Origin: Patescibacteria group bacterium
GTDB taxonomy: Bacteria; Patescibacteriota; Minisyncoccia; UBA6257; GWB1-50-10
Length of the DNA stretch: 50,501 nucleotides
Direction: 5' to 3'
NCBI GenBank assembly: GCA_030017555.1
Contig: JASEIC010000004.1
Span: 1 to 50,501, forward strand
The notes under the pieces are model-generated. The model saw nothing but the letters and a program-made list of their open reading frames with translations. It made no database searches and was not told the origin of the DNA. Positions 48,251 through 50,501 of this stretch are shown piece by piece. Position 1 is the first letter of the stretch; the number at the start of each line of letters is the position of its first letter. The translations under genes and the position numbers were made by a program.

Positions 48251-48837
48251 TGAGAAGGTTTTTCGATATTATTGGATCAATTTGCGGCCTTATTTTTTTA
48301 CTGCCGTTTTTACTTTTTGTTGCGTTTGCAATAATTTTGGAAAGCGGGTTGCCGATTTTTGTTAAACTCGATCGAATAAGCAAAGGAAAGATTATTAAAG
48401 TTTATAAATTTAGGACAATGATAAAAAACGCGCATGCTATGAAAAAAGATTTGAAATCATTGAATGAAAGAAAAAACGGGCCATTTTTTAAAATCAAGAA
48501 TGATCCGCGATTAACTAAAGTCGGCAAGTTTTTAAGAAAATTACGTTTTGATGAATTTCCACAGTTTTTCAATGTTTTAAAAGGAGAGATTTCGCTTGTT
48601 GGTCCGCGGCCGCACGAGCCAGAAGAAATGTTAGCGTATCCACTGGAGTTTAAAAAACTTTATTTTGCAAAAGCCGGACTTACGGGTTTATCGCAAGTAA
48701 ATGGCGCGTCGGCTCTGCCATTTATCAAAGAATTGGAATTCGATCTTTATTATCTTGAGCATCAATCTTTTCTACTCGATCTAAAAATTCTTTTTAAAAC
48801 TGTGTGGATTTTCTTTTTTGACCCGACTGGGGTGTAA
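48250..48837 (+). CDS. bacterial sugar transferase (undecaprenyl-phosphate sugar phosphotransferase)
   Basis: A 195-aa protein of the WcaJ/PglC family. A membrane hairpin (about 8-32) is followed by KVYKFRTMIKNAH, KIKNDPRLTKVGKFLRKLRF, DEFPQFFNVLKGEISLVGPR and GLTGLSQVNG, the catalytic domain with the Asp-Glu dyad (FDEFPQ). It moves a sugar-1-phosphate from UDP-sugar to undecaprenyl phosphate, starting polysaccharide synthesis. It is the first gene of a glycosyltransferase run. Confidence 0.93.
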   Translation: MRRFFDIIGSICGLIFLLPFLLFVAFAIILESGLPIFVKLDRISKGKIIKVYKFRTMIKNAHAMKKDLKSLNERKNGPFFKIKNDPRLTKVGKFLRKLRFDEFPQFFNVLKGEISLVGPRPHEPEEMLAYPLEFKKLYFAKAGLTGLSQVNGASALPFIKELEFDLYYLEHQSFLLDLKILFKTVWIFFFDPTGV

Positions 48838-49022
48838 AAATAATTATTTCTTTTATTCATCAAACAAAATTTTCTTTATAAATGAAATATTTTTCTAATG
48901 CTAATATAAGTATAGCATACTTTATTTTAAAAGTCAATAGTCTGAAAAATGTAGGAAAATTAAGAGTTTTTAAGGTTAAAAAACTGTGGTAATAATCTAA
49001 AAAACAAGATAAAATATAGAGA

Positions 49023-50120
49023 ATGAAAGTTGCGATTCTTCATGATTATTTAAATCAATTTGGCGGGGCTGAAAGAGTGCTTCAGGCAATACTTGAAATA
49101 TTTCCTGATGCCGATTTATACACTCTTTTATATGACAAAAATCGGACTTTCGGTTTTTTTGAACAAAATATCAAGAAAGCGAGTTTTCTTAATTATTCCT
49201 GGATAAAGAAAAGGCATCGACTTTTTATTCCTTTTATGCCCATTGGGGCAAAGTTTTTAAAATCCAAAGAAAAATACGATTTAGTGATTTCATCATCAGC
49301 CGGTTACGGCAAAGCAATAAATATTGATGCGCCGTATCATATTAGTTATTGTCACAGCCCTTTGCGTTATGCGTGGGAAATTGATTATTTAAAAGATTTG
49401 CCGTTCACTCCTTGGCTTTTAAAAGAAGCAATTGTAAAACCGATTGCTAATTGGCTTAAGGCTTGGGATAAGCGCGCATCATCAAACGTTAATATTTTTG
49501 TTGCCAATTCAGAATATATTGCGGGAAAAATTAAAAATTATTACGGTCGAGACGCGACGGTTATTTATCCGCCGGTTGACTTGGATATTTTTTATCCCGA
49601 AACAACAACCCGTCCGGAGAGAGATTATTATTTAATGGCTGGTCGGCTTTTGTATTACAAAGGTTTTGATTTGGGCATAAAAGCTTTTAATCGTTTAAAA
49701 AAACCATTGAAGATCGTTGGTCGGGGACCAGAAATGAAAAAATTAATTTCTTTAGTAAGAGCTCCTTATATTCAATTTATACCCTCGGTTTCAGACGAAG
49801 ATTTGCGTTTGCTTTATAGCAATGCCCGGGGCTTTATTTTTCCGCAAATAGAAGATTTTGGATTGGTCGCGGCCGAAGCCCAAGCCTGCGGTTTGCCGGT
49901 TATTGCTTATAATCAAGGCGGCGGCGCCGAAATTGTTGTAAATAGAGTAACCGGGTTGCATTTTAATGAACAATCTCCGCAAGCGATAGTTCAGGCAGTT
50001 CAAGAATTCGAAAATCTTAAATTTGACCGCCGAAAAATAAGACAAAACGCAGAGCGGTTTTCAAAGCCCGGATTCAAAGAAAAGTTTAGAGAATTAATTC
50101 GTAATGCCGGTTTTGTTTAG
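49023..50120 (+). CDS. family 4 glycosyltransferase
   Basis: A 365-aa GT-B fold enzyme. N-terminal domain: KVAILHDYLNQFGGAERVLQ, DLVISSSAGYGKAI, ISYCHSPLRYAWE. C-terminal domain: NSEYIAGKIKNYYGRDATVI, LMAGRLLYYKGFDLGIKAF, the nucleotide-sugar motif FPQIEDFGLVAAEAQACGLP (E-x7-E) and VIAYNQGGGAEIV. It resembles WbaZ/mannosyltransferase-type enzymes. A TATAGA sits about 7 nt before ATG. The 185-nt gap before it is AT-rich and holds only a small AAGTAT/ATACTT palindrome. Confidence 0.9.
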   Translation: MKVAILHDYLNQFGGAERVLQAILEIFPDADLYTLLYDKNRTFGFFEQNIKKASFLNYSWIKKRHRLFIPFMPIGAKFLKSKEKYDLVISSSAGYGKAINIDAPYHISYCHSPLRYAWEIDYLKDLPFTPWLLKEAIVKPIANWLKAWDKRASSNVNIFVANSEYIAGKIKNYYGRDATVIYPPVDLDIFYPETTTRPERDYYLMAGRLLYYKGFDLGIKAFNRLKKPLKIVGRGPEMKKLISLVRAPYIQFIPSVSDEDLRLLYSNARGFIFPQIEDFGLVAAEAQACGLPVIAYNQGGGAEIVVNRVTGLHFNEQSPQAIVQAVQEFENLKFDRRKIRQNAERFSKPGFKEKFRELIRNAGFV

Positions 50121-50135
50121 ATTTAACCACTAATA

Positions 50136-50501
50136 ATGAAAATACTTGTCGATGCGCGATTGCTTAGTAAGGGCAGAACATCGGGTATTGAAGAATACAC
50201 CCGGTCGCTTATTAATCATTTGTTGGCGATTGACAGGAGAAACGAATATGCGTTTTTTTATAATGGTTTGCGAAAAATTGAATTACCTTCAAATTGGCTA
50301 AAGCACGAGAATGTTTCAGTTATTAATTGGCGGTTCCCCAATAAAGTTTTCGATCTTTCGCTTAAACTTTTGAATTGGCCAAAACTTGATAAATTTATTG
50401 ATTTTGATTTGGTTTTCAGTCCTCATTTTAATTTACTCAGATTAAGCGAAAACAAAAAAAAGATAATTACTTTCCATGATTTATCATTTATTCATTTTCC
50501 G
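50136..50501 (+). CDS. glycosyltransferase (partial, cut by the window end)
   Basis: ATG 50136 opens a frame that is still open at 50501 (122 codons). It starts MKILVDARLLSKGRTSGIEE, with YTRSLINHLLAIDRRNEYAF and later FDLVFSPHFNLL and KKIITFHDLSFIHFP. This is the N-terminal domain of a GT4 family enzyme. It follows the previous glycosyltransferase by 15 bp and belongs to the same surface-glycan cluster. Confidence 0.85.
   Translation, partial: MKILVDARLLSKGRTSGIEEYTRSLINHLLAIDRRNEYAFFYNGLRKIELPSNWLKHENVSVINWRFPNKVFDLSLKLLNWPKLDKFIDFDLVFSPHFNLLRLSENKKKIITFHDLSFIHFP

Noticed and set aside
1-50501. CRISPR array, rRNA operon or tmRNA
   Set aside because: No regularly spaced direct repeats and no rRNA or tmRNA-like sequence were found on either strand by reading; only three intact tRNAs are present.

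Overview
The window looks like a chromosomal segment of a Candidate Phyla Radiation (Patescibacteria, probably Parcubacteria-type) bacterium. This is inferred from the AT-rich sequence, short core proteins (RpoB 1062 aa, RpoC 1221 aa, RsmI 223 aa), a type IV pilus operon joined to a VirD4/VirB4-like ATPase, and families common in that group (DUF3467, DUF5667, YggT, DCGGPC-type proteins). TAA, TAG and TGA all end clear genes (pilB TAA, rodA TAG, tpiA TGA), so the standard bacterial code applies. Shine-Dalgarno sequences are rare and many genes have a -10 box only 6-15 nt before ATG, which suggests leaderless transcripts.

Layout. 1-8600: type IV pilus genes (tail of a pilin, major pilin, pilB, pilC, two minor prepilins), a small hypothetical gene, a membrane ATPase and a GtrA-like protein. 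8600-14320: a family 2 glycosyltransferase, an unrecognised gene of foreign-looking composition with its own promoter, strong RBS and terminator, tpiA, a DCGGPC membrane protein, rodA and mltG. 14344-22391: rpoB-rpoC and rpsF-ssb-rpsR. 22430-27369: PAP2 phosphatase, tRNA-Leu, topA and dprA (minus strand), then a PilO-like gene and a small membrane protein. 27436-27711: tRNA-Ile, a broken tRNA-Ile copy and tRNA-Ala.

27725-32400 is a genomic island next to tRNA-Ala. It is bounded by inverted repeats with a perfect 47-bp core. It carries a C-protein-like Xre regulator behind a palindromic operator, a 347-aa protein of unknown function, a LexA-DNA methyltransferase fusion with an apparently intact autocleavage centre, and a divergent AlbA_2-domain protein. 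The order resembles a controller/restriction/modification locus whose methyltransferase is wired to an SOS-type repressor. 32461-38053: relic of a downstream gene, two GH130 glycoside phosphorylase genes (one a tandem double-domain protein), a sugar-phosphate cupin, a HAD phosphatase, a membrane protein and a glutaredoxin. 38176-42686: dinB, DUF3467, an RRM protein, an HD hydrolase, YggT, an ECF sigma factor with a DUF5667 partner. 42691-43531: a GNAT acetyltransferase behind a textbook leader-peptide attenuator. 43564-44865: murA on the minus strand with one in-frame amber codon. 45055-50501: a 3D-domain protein, an RluA-type pseudouridine synthase, rplS, an unlisted 39-codon ORF, a dCMP deaminase, rsmI and surface-polysaccharide glycosyltransferases.

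The most unusual feature of the whole window is a recurrent leader architecture. At least seven genes (5204, 8750, 11322, 13270, 33891, 36322 and minus-strand murA) have a 14-20 nt arm about 75-115 nt upstream that pairs with sequence ending at, or inside, the AUG. Three sequence families are seen. Pairing is kept by G-U wobble and compensatory changes, which favours an RNA function. A further copy (23263-23331) is followed by a terminator and could be a trans-acting small RNA. A second window-wide feature is a short TCCGCC-nnn-GGCGGA palindrome, present between genes and in frame inside four proteins.
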